64,000 bases of DNA, from contig NW_026555331.1 in assembly GCF_014898055.3 (NCBI RefSeq), forward strand, positions 99,718,684 to 99,782,683, given 5' to 3'. This document shows positions 1-11,800 of the stretch, in pieces (the stretch's first letter is position 1; the number at the start of each line of letters is the position of its first letter). Source of the DNA: Talpa occidentalis (taxonomy: Eukaryota; Chordata; Mammalia; Eulipotyphla; Talpidae). The notes beneath the pieces were generated by a model. The model did no database searches and had not been told where the DNA came from. It was given only the letters and a program-made list of their open reading frames with translations. The position numbers and the translations under genes are program-made.

Positions 1-228
1 CGTGGGCTGGTGATTGCTGATATGCTGAAATTACCCAGTGCTATTATTATGACTAATAAACATCCTTTATCTGTGACCCAGAAGTTTTTGTGTCTTCTAC
101 CAGCATCCATGTATCTTTGGCAGGTTAACTCAGCATGCAAATAAATTCTCAGGCCCTTCGCGTTTCTGGACAAACATTTATGGGAGTCTTCTATGTTGTA
201 TATACTAGAAGTTCATTGTTTTTTTTTT

Positions 229-495
229 TTTAAGATTTATTTATTTATACAAGCACTGGGTACAGTCAGAAGCGCGGGAGGGTGAGAGAACCCACCAGAG
301 CCAGAGTGGGGAGCAGAGCAGGCAGAAGGACCGGAATACACTGCTGAGGGGAGCAGTGGGCGGCAGGAGAGGTCTGCGCGCCATGTGGGACCCTCTTCCG
401 GTGGCCAAGGAGCAGCCGGGGATCGAACCGGTGCTGCAGAGGCTGCGGGCAGCTTTGCAACCCAGCGCTCAACTGCTGCGCCACCGGGGAGGCCC
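229..495 (-). repeat. tRNA-derived SINE, young subfamily (gggttgcgaag type)
   Basis: The minus strand reads from the head (cctccccggtggcgcagcag) through a B-box-like ggttcgatccccgg to a body ending in a taaataaat tail. A target duplication, aagttcattgttttt, lies on both sides (209-223 and 496-510). It splits the older antisense L1 stretch that resumes at about 500. Confidence 0.9.
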
Positions 496-499
496 AAGT

Positions 500-1650
500 T
501 CATTGTTTTTTATTGATTAGTATTCCATTGTATAAATATACCACACTTTGTTCATCCATTCTGTTGTGTTGACATTTGGGTTTCCAGTTCCAGGCTGTTT
601 TTTTCTAAGGCTGCTTGCCACATTCTTCAACAAGTATTTTTGTGGACAAATATTTTCATTTCTCCAGTCTAAGAAGTGAAAGTCCTGGATCATGGGGAAG
701 GTATATGTTTAACTATTAAAGAAACTGCTAAACAGGTCTCCTTTGTCACTCTCTCATCAGCAGTGTAACAAAATGCCAGTTGCTTCATATATTGGCCAGT
801 ATTGAGTATTGGCAGTATTTATAATTGCACCAATCTGGTGGGTATGAAATAATCTTATTGGGGGTTCAGTTTTCTCTGATTAGATTTTCTCTGATGTATA
901 AAGGTATTGGGAATCTTTTTGTGCATTTATTGGAATTCATATATCTTCTATAGTGAAATATGCAAATATTTTGCTGTTTTGATTTTTTTAGTAAGGTGCT
1001 TTACCTTTTTATTTTACCTGTAGCGTTTCTTTGTTTTGAATACAAGTCCTTTTTTTTAATTACTGAATTGACTAAAACCTTCAATACAGTGTTTACTAGA
1101 AGTGATGAGTAGATATCCCCAGGTTCAAGGAATAACAATTTAATGCTTCACCATTAAGTGTCATAGTAGTTGGAGGTTTTTTGTTTATGCATTTCTCAAA
1201 TGAAGGAAAATCCCTTCCATTATGATATATTGAAAGTTTTTAGCTTGAAAAGGCTTTGAACTCTTTCAAATCAGTTGAGGTGTTTATGTGGTTTTCTTCT
1301 TTACAGGGAATTATTTAATGCTAAGCCAACTTTGCGTTTCTGAAATAAATTCCTCTTGGTTACAATTTAGAGTGAGTGTGTGTGTGGGGGGGTGTGTGTA
1401 TGTGTGTTTACTGCATTCTATTCACTAATATTTTTTCAAGAAATTGTGCATTTATGTTCATAAAAGACTATCTATAATTTCCTTTCCTTAAATATCTCTA
1501 CCAGGTTTTGGGATCAGGATCATGCTCCTTTAAAGGAAATAGAAAATATTCTATTCTTATATATTTTGTGATAGAAATCACTGGTGATGCCATCTGGATC
1601 TGGAATTTTCTTTGAGGAACATTTTAAAATCATAGATTGATTTTCTGTAT
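500..1650 (-). repeat. Degraded L1 ORF2 segment, antisense
   Basis: Wording typical of an antisense L1 3' half is visible: tattccattgtataaatata and tttgggtttcc near 515-595, then text resembling the reverse-transcriptase region around 1500-1640 (ggttttgggatcaggatcatgc). No open frame remains. The boundaries are approximate and it may be two fragments. Confidence 0.6.
1372..1410. repeat. GT-rich microsatellite
   Basis: An imperfect (GT)n run interrupted by a G8 block. Confidence 0.8.
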
Positions 1651-1971
1651 ATGCTGCTGCATAGCCTTTTTTCCTTTCCAGAGTCAGTTGTGGAAATGTA
1701 TTTTTCAGGGTGTTTATATCATCTTGGTGTGAGTGGTGGTGGGAGGCAGGTCACAGCTGACTGTGCCTTTGACTGCTTTCACTCACAGTGGCTGAATGGA
1801 GTCATGCTAGAGACCAGGCTACTAGCAAAGGCTAAACACCACTCACTTTTCAAACATCCAGGTTTCAAATTTACTGATGTGAGTTGATCTATCTCCACAC
1901 AGGGAGGATCCTGTCTTTTTCCTGGTGTTGGTGATTTTTGTCCACCCCACTTTTTTTTTCTTAAACTTTTT

Positions 1972-2235
1972 TTTTAAAAGATTTATTTATTTATGCATAC
2001 AAGAATTGGTACAGGCCAGAAGTGGGGGGGGGGTGAGAGGATTCACCAGAGACAGAGCGGGGAGAAGAACAGGTGGATGGACAGAAATACACTGCTGAGG
2101 GGAGCAGAGGGCAAGTCAGGAGAGGTCTGCTGCATCATGTGGGTAGCTCCCTGGCTGGGGATTGAACTCGTGCTGCAGTGGCTGTGGACAGCCTCATAGG
2201 TTGTATCTTAACCCCTTGCACCACCAGGGAGGCCC
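1972..2235 (-). repeat. tRNA-derived SINE, tatgcatacaag subfamily
   Basis: The minus-strand element ends in tatgcata plus (ATAA)n and starts with gggcctccctggtggtgc. An imperfect target duplication (tttcttaaactt / tttcttaagctt) flanks it. It is more diverged than the gggttgcgaag copies. Confidence 0.85.
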
Positions 2236-2434
2236 TTTCTTAAGCTTCCTTAAGAAAAAAAATTTATATTCTCAAAAACAAATCTCTTGATTTTCTGGTT
2301 TTCATTTATATTTTACAGATTTCTGCTTCATCTCGAGTATTTCCTTGCTTTGAGTTTAATTTGCTCCTCTTTTTAGAGGTTTAAGATAGGAGTTTAGATG
2401 ATTGATTTTACACCTTTTTCTTTTCTAATATAAG

Positions 2435-2640
2435 CATTGATGGAAGCTTTTTAATGATGAAGAATATCTTCTGGAAACCTGCAGAGAAAATCATGCTTAA
2501 TGGTGAAACATTAGAATTATTTCCATTAGTGTCAAGAATGAGGTAATTACGTGCACTATCTCTGACATTCATTGTTCAATATTGTGCTGGTGGTTTTAGC
2601 AATATGATTAAGGAGAAGTAGGAAATGAACATTGGAAAGG
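2435..2640 (+). repeat. L1 ORF2 fragment
   Basis: Sense text such as atcatgcttaatggtgaaac and attgttcaatattgtgctgg resembles the L1 reverse-transcriptase region. It is heavily mutated and has no useful frame. Confidence 0.6.
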
Positions 2641-2837
2641 AGAGCAGCAAACTGAAATTCTACAACACAAACCCAGTAGCGTCGAGGATGGGACCGGGAT
2701 TCTTTGACATTTTTCTTGTTTCAGGTGAAATGAAAATCCATTGTTTCTGATAATGCTAAAGGTGATAATGCTAAAAATTAGTGGGTTTCAAGATAGAAAT
2801 TTTTGTTACTATGTTTGTGAAACAAACATTCCATGTT

Positions 2838-3093
2838 GGGCCTCCCCAGTGCTGCAGCGGGTTGACTGCAACGCTGTGAAGCTGTCCGCAGCCTCTGCAG
2901 CATGGGTTCAATTCCTGGACAGCCAGAGAGATTCCCACATGGCAGACCTCTCCTGTCATGCCCACTGTTCCCCTCAGCAGTGTATTTCGGTCATCTGTTC
3001 TGCTCCCCGCTCTGGTGAATCCTCTCACCCTGCTGTGCCTCTGGCCTGTACCCCATCTCTTGTATAAAAATAAATAAAATCTTTAAAAAAAAA
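2838..3093 (+). repeat. tRNA-derived SINE, gctgtgaagctgtccgcagc subfamily
   Basis: Starts gggcctccccagtgctgcag and ends in (ATAA)n, cttt and an A run. The head differs from the young subfamily and the tail lacks tatgcata, so it belongs to a third subfamily shared with the copies at 28391, 52130 and 57836. Confidence 0.85.
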
Positions 3094-3669
3094 TTCTGCA
3101 TTGATGTCCAGTTGGAAAGTATTTGAAAGTCCTGGTAGCTGACCCCCAAAAGTGCTACGTCAGTTGCATTGTAATGTTCACTTAAATTTGCTGAGTTGAG
3201 GATTATGAACTCCAGATCTTAACATTTCCACAGAGGGGTCCATTCCAGCTGCTTTGCCACTACAGCTCCATCAAAATGGAGGCCCTGCCACCACCATTGA
3301 GAGAACCAACCCTTCCCTCTGACCTTGAGTCTTTTATTTTCTGTTCCTGGTAGCTTCAAATACTCTTTTCCTTTATATTCATGTTTATTTGAATTTTACT
3401 TTTTCACTCATTTCTTGGTCTATATTTCAATTCTCTTTCCTCCTCTTCCTGTTCCTAGAACATTCCTGGTCTTTTGGCTTTATGTCCCTTTTTTTTTTTA
3501 TTTCATCACACCACATCACGTCTCTGGCTAGTCTCATCTACTTTGATGGCTGCTCCATTTTTTGTTTTTTGGGTTTTTTTCCTTGATATGCTGGCAACTT
3601 TGATCTCTGGCACAGACTCTCTTCCTGAAGCACAGCCAGAAACACTTTGGAATTTTCCACTGGAAGAGT

Positions 3670-4420
3670 GACAAGTGCTTCAACCTAGAACATTCAAAAC
3701 ATTTTCACTCTTCTCAAATCTACTTCTCCAGTGTTCTCAACTCAGAAAAACAAAAACCCACAACACTCTTTACCAGTTGGTCATACTAGAAGTCCTTTTA
3801 ACTCTTTCATTTGAATCAACCACCAAGTATCTTCAATATCTCCCTTTTCATTTGTTTCTCTATCACATTGTTAATATTCTAGCCCAAGCCACTCTTCTCT
3901 CCCTTGGATGATGGTAGCATACACCGATCTTGTTTTTCTTCCTCTAGTCTTTCCTCTAATTCATTCTTCACACTATAACCAAAGAAAACTTAAACTCGTT
4001 TTTTGTCTAATTGTCACTCACCTCCCAAATCTCTTTAATAGCATCTCATGTCCTCAGACTCCTCAATAAGCTGGGCTAGCCCTCATGTTTGGTCCCTTGC
4101 TTTCCTCCGCAGCATCCTTGGGCATCTGATCTAACTCTCCATTTTTTCCCTCATTCTAACTTTCTTCAGTTGCCTGATAAGGTCATCTGCTATATCCTAG
4201 ACTTTCATACAGGCTGACTCCTGTAATTAAATACCACCTCCACCCCATGGCCAGCTCTTAAATTCTCTGCAATCTTACATACAGGTTTTCCGCAAAATGA
4301 CTTTCAGAGCCTTAGACTAGTCAAGGCCTATTGCCGTGTGTCATCACAGTACTCCGTGCTTGCCGTAGCAAAACACTTGTCATTATTTATATGCATTCCT
4401 TATTGTGCTTGGTTTTCAGT
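3670..4420 (+). repeat. L2-like LINE remnant
   Basis: Wording typical of the L2 3' region is recognisable, for example cctcagactcctcaataagc, then text around catgtttggtcccttgc. Open frames here are incidental. The boundaries are approximate. Confidence 0.5.
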
Positions 4421-4524
4421 CTCTCTGGAATGCTACTTGCCCAGCAGCCATTTCTCCAACTTAAAGGTGATGGGTGGGTTGAGCTTGTGGAGACTGGTAC
4501 AGGGGACCTACTTTTACATATAGT

Positions 4525-4690
4525 AAAAGTTCAGGCTCTGAAACCAAACTGTCTGGGTTTGAGTTCTTTCTCCATTGACTGGTAAATGTGGTTACTAAGT
4601 CTGTGTTGTGCCTGTTGTGGAGACTAGATGATATGATATAGGCAATACACTTAGTGCCTGTACATTGTCCATTCTCATGTAGAGAATATA
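4525..4690 (+). repeat. MIR-like SINE remnant
   Basis: The order aggctctgaaaccaaactg, tctgggtttgagttc, gagactagatgatatgatat and acttagtgcctgtacat follows the MIR core. It is old and diverged. Confidence 0.55.
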
Positions 4691-5723
4691 CATTACATAT
4701 AGCTTATACATGTTAGCTTATCTGCCTGCCTTTTCCATTCTTACTATAGTTCTATAACCTTCTCTAGTTCAGCCACAAAGTAGTCTGAGGGAAGTCTGCT
4801 GGATTTCATGTTTTTGGGATGTGGTAATAGTGCTGTAGGGAATCTGTTTTTGATAGTAGACTACAAAGGTTTGAGAGCCTTTGGTGATCTGTCATATTCA
4901 CCTCTTATCACCTCACTCAGTTTGTAAATGACTGTCTTTTGCAGAACTAAAGGGGAAAGGAAATGGTATTTTAGCGTATGCTACCCTGGAGTAAAGCAGA
5001 ATATTTTCCTCAGCTAAACCTTTCAATATTTTATGTGAATAAGTGTTAAAACAGCCACCAAAGATAGTATTTTTATACCTTTTACACAATTAATATGAAA
5101 TATTTTCTCTCAGATCATATCTACACATGTATATACACTGTCAAAAATTTGGGTCTGAAAGTTTCACAGAACAATACCGTTAGTACCATAACACAATATT
5201 TTTCTTATCACTTTGTGGTATCATTTCTAATATCACAGAAATGATATCATATCATTCTGTTCCATTTAAATCCTTCCCATTCTATGAAAAGAAGTTGGTA
5301 GTTTGAAAAATAAAGATCTAAGAAATCAATGGACCTAGCAAAAATAGTGACGTGAATAAGAATTAAGGAGGATGTTCTTCAATTTGACATTTTTAGCCTT
5401 TCTCAGCATTCCTATCTCTTATCAAAAAACAACAATGCACTTGATATTTAGTTCATACTACACTTTTGTAGCTCTTAGCCCACTTTGATGATTTGAGATT
5501 TGTATTCATTCCTATTCCAGCAGAGTTGTGGACTAGATCATCATTAGGGTGGAAAGTGAGTTCTCTGTAGCCAGGAAACCTTGCTTCTACCTCTGGCTTT
5601 GTCGTTGCCCACAGGTTCGCCTGTCCTCTTGGACTCTTAGCTCAAAGGAAGTAATATTTGACTATATGTGTGTTAGATTCTTTATTTGTAATTTTTAGAT
5701 TTTTTTTTTAAAATTGCTTCTAG

Positions 5724-5855
5724 ATTTCTCAGTTGAATGCACTGATTGCACTTCTTCTGGGAGAACTTCTACCTGGAGACAGACAAAAGATCATGACAAT
5801 TTGTACCATAGATGTCCATGCCAGAGATGTGGTGGCAAAACTTATTTCTCAGAAG
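5724..5855 (+). CDS. DNAH11: DNAH11 e1: end of linker
   Basis: 132 bases, phase 0-0, residues 1-44, beginning [18 protein letters not shown]. It includes the highly conserved [19 protein letters not shown] segment before AAA1. The acceptor is ttgcttctag. The donor is AAG followed by gcaagt, a GC donor: no in-frame GT exists here and e2 must begin with GTT. Confidence 0.95.
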
Positions 5856-8800
5856 GCAAGTTGTTCATGAAAATTTCACATTTTTTTTCTTGATTTCTAA
5901 AGATGATGTTTATTAGCAAGAATATTTTCAAGAAAGTCATTTTTTAAATTTTGTTTTGTTTGGTATACTTCAGTTAGTCCTGAGAAGTTAGTTATACTTA
6001 CTTTGGGTGAGTCAGATTTGGGCTGATAATATCCTTGTGAGAGTTATCCTAAGTGATATCCCAAAGGGTTTTGCCAAGTCAGGAGGCTCCAATCCAGATC
6101 ATGCAAGAATGTAATGCAGCATCATCTTAGTCATTTGCCTCTGATGATCACCTCGGTGGCTGGTAACCAGCCTACATCAGAGCTATGTATGTGTCATTTG
6201 ATTATTTTCCTTCTAAAGAAAACGAAGTGTTGGTTACCTCTTTTCATTTCATGACTAAATAAATTTCTTTGAAGAAGTTATTTTCTAATCCTTTAGTGTA
6301 TTGCTAACCTTCTTTATCTCTTTAACAAGTCCACATGCCAGGTGCTGGCAGCATTTAATGTGAAAGGAGAAATTTCTCACCCTTTTTCCAAAATATGTTC
6401 GTACTTACAAATGGTAGAAATATGCTTCTGTGCTTAATGTCATTGATATAACATGCCTGTCACCTACTCATCCAAATCCCTTTGTTTACTCAGTGGTGGT
6501 ACTAAAGCAAGATGATTTGAATGCATGTATGTATCATGAAGTGTTTTCTGTATTTCTAGTTCTCAGTTTATTGAAATCAATGTGAATTTTAATTTTCTCA
6601 AAGTATGAGCAAATGCTTCTTCATGTCAGCCATAAACTTAAAATTACTTCTTGAACTAGTTTCAGGACAGTTAGTGAATAATGCTTTTTAATTGCTAATC
6701 CAAAACTGATCCTTGCAAATCATTACTTATTTTACTTTCTCACTTCGGTGATGAGCTGTCAGTAACTACTCTTAGAATGCAAGCTTGCACCTTCTTATAA
6801 ATCTTAGTCTATTTTATAAGTTTGGTAACTTGTTTGCAGTAGGATGGATTATGATTTAAAATATGTCCTTTATTGTGTGCCAAAAGAGATGAAAACTTTG
6901 TCTAATTCCTGATTATTGTAAGTGTATTGAGACTTCTTTAGGAATCAAACATATAAGTAGTTAATAATTTTGGTGACTTCAAGGAACACTAGGTCACCTA
7001 TAATTTCAAGAGGACTAGGTTGAATTAAGATAGGAAGGAATTAGCAATGAAAAAATATTCTGATTTAATAAAAAACAAAGTGGAATATCTCCTTACTAAA
7101 AGCAAACTAGTGTCATTATAGACCTATTGAAAATAGTGTGTTTATATCTCCAACATTCAAAAATTACAGATCATGTGCTGTCTTAATATGGGTATTAAAT
7201 CTGATTTCAGTGGTATGAGTAAAATATTTAAAAAATGATGTAATTCCCTGGGGTGATTTAAAAAAGGGGAAAAGCATTGCATGGACAAATTGATACTATT
7301 TTATACTGAAAGTTTTAAAATGAAGACTTTTATTACTCACATATTTCTGATTAAGCATTCCATTTATTTACAAGCAGTTGCAATTTTCAGTAGTATTGAA
7401 GATATTTCCCTTTTGTGAAATTTTTAGATATGAAATGTGAGCCAGCAGAGTTGATTATATTAACAGATTACTTTTGTGGGTCATGTGATAATTTTAGGTT
7501 GTCAGTCCCCAAGCTTTTGCTTGGCTGTCTCAACTCCGTCACCAGTGGGAGGACAGCCAGAAACACTGTTTTGTTAATATTTGTGATGCCCAGTTCCAGT
7601 ACTTCTACGAATACCTTGGAAACAGCCCTCGACTCGTGATCACTCCTCTGACAGACAGGTAACTATTACAGATGTTAGTTAGATAGGAAAAACCAAGTCA
7701 AAATAATTCCCCAAGCATGGGTGTAGAGGTGTGACCCTGAAAAGAATGGAAGAAAATGATGAATGAATTGGGAAAGTATATGAAGGCAGTATATAAATGA
7801 ACTAATTAAGTAACATAGTGTTGACTTTAGAGACAAAAGAACCAAATTAGAGAAATAGAATCCTAGAAACCATATAATACACAAATACAGAAAAACAAAC
7901 AAACAAACAAACAGATAAATGTGTCTTTAGGCAGCATCTTTGATTACTGAGTCCATTCTTCCTGGCTATCTATGGCTAACATCCTGATGTTAAGGTTTAT
8001 AACCACCCCTGTCCCAGATCCCTTTATTGGCAGTGTAATAATAAGAACTACCTATGTTAATTCATTTTTGAAGGATTACATACAAAGGAAGAATGGGAAG
8101 AGAACATACACATTCATTAAATGATCCAACAATACTTACAAAACATGGTGCTAAATACTTAAATCCCGTGATAGAAAGAGTTCCTGCTGTCACAAAGCTC
8201 ACTTTCTAGTTAAGTGAGTATATTGTGAGAGTGGCTGGCTGGAAATGAAGAGAAGAAGTAAAGTTATTTTAGGCAGTGGTATATGGAATGAAAAAAATAT
8301 ATGTTAGAAAGTGTCTTGAAGGGAAAGTCTACTATAGATTGAAAGAATATTTAAACTGAGCCTAAATGATCACAAGTAATCTCTTATGCAAACATGCTGG
8401 GGCAGCATTACAAGCAAAGAAAATACAAAGTTTCTAAGGTGGGAAGGAGCTTGCCAGTTCAAGGGATGGACAGAGAGGCAGCATGGCTCAAGTATATAAG
8501 GGAGCAAGGAGTTATTAAAAGTTCATTGCCATTTATACCAAATAAATAAATCCACAGTCAGAATGTTGCAGAGACAAGGATATATTGCACGGCCATGAAA
8601 TTCTTCATTCTTCTCCCAGCCTCTGCTGAATTAATTAAATGTGGGAGAAAGCATATTTAATTCTTGGTGTTCACTAAAGATAAGTTACACTTCAGTATCA
8701 CAAGGATGTTCCCAGTTATCCACTGTCATGACACTAAATTTTTTTTGGGACTAAAGAGTAGATGGTTTCAACAATAAGTCTGAAATGCTAGGTTGTGATG

Positions 8801-11800
8801 ATGGTGCTGGGTGGTTGGCAGAATTCTCTCACTTGCTTTGTGCTTGTCCTCACACATACCAATCTCATCACTGGTATATTGTATTGTTTCTGAATTCTCT
8901 TTCTCCAATTTCCTTTCACTTGTCTCTAACTAAAAGTCCTTGTTCATTATTTTACACCCTGATTGCAGTATCAGAGGTTAAAAGTTGTAGCTTGACAAAA
9001 CACTTCAGAATAGTCAAAACTGCAGATGTTAAGAACTTACTGTATGCATGCTGCCATAAATGGAGAAGATAGGAAGAAAGACACAGGATATAAGGAAGAA
9101 AGTGACAAGCCATTTAAAGTTTATCACTATGTGAAGACTGATCGCTTATTTTAATCACAAATATCACTGGTTTATTTGGAAGTTAAAAGGAAGATGAAGA
9201 TTCCTTTGAACAGCATTGACAGTGCTGGAGAAGAGAGTATATACATTTCATTTTTAATTTCATTCTTTGGGTTATTTACTAATTGCTTAACACAGGATAC
9301 CTTTCAAAAACTTGCCTGAGGTCAAATTTGAGGTGGTCTGGTTAGGATTGCTGGCCAAGCTGCTGTTGCAGAGAGACCCAAAAAACAAGCCTTCAGTAAC
9401 ACCAAGGCTGATACCTCACTTGGGTAACTGTCCAGAGGAGAGTAATGCAGGAGTCAAGACTGACAGGTGACTGACTTGCTAAGTATGGTGCCCACTTGTG
9501 TTTCAGCTAATGAAAAAGGAGAAAACATCTTGAAGGAAGTGCCCTAGGCATGGCAAACAAGTCAGCACATAACACACTGGTTTTGTCCACTCCTGCCTGG
9601 AAATGTAGTCTGTGGCATAGAGGCAGCCAGAGGTCCAACGAAACTTGGAACCACATGAAAAGATATTAGGGGATAGTCTCCACTACAGAAAGAGCTGTAT
9701 TCCTAGTCCAGGGGTCTTTTCACTGTGAACCCATAGTAAGAGACACTTAAACATGTGGTGGCCTTGAACTACAGAAGCACCATTTTCATAAGTAGTTGTT
9801 TCTATTTGCACACTGCTTCCAAATTTTCAACATATCTTTGACTTTCCTTATTTTCCTACAGTAAGCCTCATTTTATGGGCAGAGAAAACTAAGTCATGTT
9901 GACATCCAAAGACCTATTTAAGATTAAAACCTGATCCTCAGCAGAGTAGACACCAACCTTGGTTGTCTGACTTCCACCTGTATGTCTTTCCACTAGATAC
10001 AGTGACTGTAAAACACAATAATTTATAAATCCACAAAACCCCATGTAAGGTTATTGCCATTTGTTAGTTTCCCCTTTTTATTTTTTACAATTCTGTCTGA
10101 ATGATTTTTCTAAAAAGAACCTCTCAAACATTCCTACAAAAATAGTATTATAACCTAAATGCATGTGTCAACACATTTAAAATTAATCCCTCAAGCAATA
10201 TAATAAATTGTGTTTATTAGCTTTCTGCATTGAAATAGGTATATATTATTTCCATGCTCAGTGTTTATATGCACATTTATATATCTTATCTCTTAATGTA
10301 TTCATTACATAGTAATTTAATGAAGTCAGTGTTTAATACATCATCCAAGGTTTTGAATTATCTTTTATAAACAATAGTTTGAGCTAAGTGTCATATTAGT
10401 GTCTTTACCTAGAAATACCAGAAATTCAGTGGCATTGCAAATCATGTGTTATTTGTTCAAATACACAGCTCTTAGAAAATGAGATTTATAAAGCAGTACA
10501 TTCTGTTTTTGAATAACCAACCTAAAAATAAATTTGATATAAAATATTATTATGACTGATTGCCATGAACAAGTCATAGGTATATCAATATTCTGTGTTA
10601 CTACCTCATTCTAGACTCTGGCTTCTTAAACTTTGAAAAAATGTTGGACTGCCCCTCATGTTTTCCAGAAATCTCTTATTAGACTGTAATGTTTGTGTTT
10701 TCCATTGCTTACAGGTGTTACATTACTTTAACTCAATCACTTCATCTCACCATGAGCGGAGCTCCAGCTGGCCCAGCTGGTACTGGGAAAACAGAAACCA
10801 CCAAAGATCTTGGACGTGCCCTGGGCATGATGGTCTACGTGTTCAACTGTTCAGAACAAATGGACTACAAAGTGAGTTGCAAAACGTTGTGTAAGATGAC
10901 AGATTCGAACAGCATCACTCCTGACTTGTAATGATTCATAGTTATAGCTTAGAAACCCCTCCTGTTAAATCCTTACTGCTTACTCCGTTCAGTCCATAGG
11001 AGATATCTATAAGGGACTGGTGCAGGCAGGAGCATGGGGCTGCTTTGATGAGTTCAATCGAATTTCTATTGAAGTTCTGTCAGTGGTGGCAGTCCAAGTG
11101 AAAATGATACACGATGCCATCAGAAACAGGAGAAAGAGGTATGTGGCATGTGACTCTTTTCTATTACAAATAGGAAGAATAACATGGAATAAGGTAGTAA
11201 ACCTTCTTGTCCGTCTTTTACTATTCCTCTGTCTAATTAAATGGATAAAACAAGAGAGATTATAAGTTTTGAAGAATTATTTTGAATAATTGCCCATTTT
11301 AAGTGCTTTTTAAGTGTTGAAGGCAACAGAGGTTTATTCATTGCTTTAATCACTGAAGGAATAAATTCCATGTCAATGCTAAATCTGAAAGATTCAATTC
11401 TCAGGCCTGATCAGGCTTGATCTTCTGGTTGTATTTGTCATGGTTGGCCCCTCCTTTCCATGTGACACACTGTCTCCATGTGGGTTCAGGGGCACCACAC
11501 CTTTCTAGTTTGCTCCCTGGCTTACAGCTGTTGCTTTGCTGGTTTGTTCTCATCTATAAAATGAGGGCAAGTATGGAAGCTCCTTATAGATGACTGTGGT
11601 GATTAAATATAAAGCACTTGTACTAGTGCTTGACGTGTGGAAAGTACCATATTAGTGTTAGATATTATTTTCATTGATACGATTACCTGACCTATTACTA
11701 TGCAATAGCTTGGGGTTCAGTCTTGTCTTCTTGGTGATTTATCCAGTCATATGGCTTTCAATACCATTGTATGCTGCTGGCCACCTGATGCCCAGACTTC

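Larger units (their letters stand above)
1..5723 (+). other. DNAH11: Upstream intron, 3' portion
   Basis: No coding exon is recognisable before the acceptor ttgcttctag at 5714-5723. The stretch holds three SINEs (229-495, 1972-2235, 2838-3093), a degraded antisense L1 (about 500-1650), an L1 fragment (2435-2640), an L2-like stretch (3670-4420) and a MIR-like stretch (4525-4690). I see nothing definite in 4700-5700. Confidence 0.8.
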
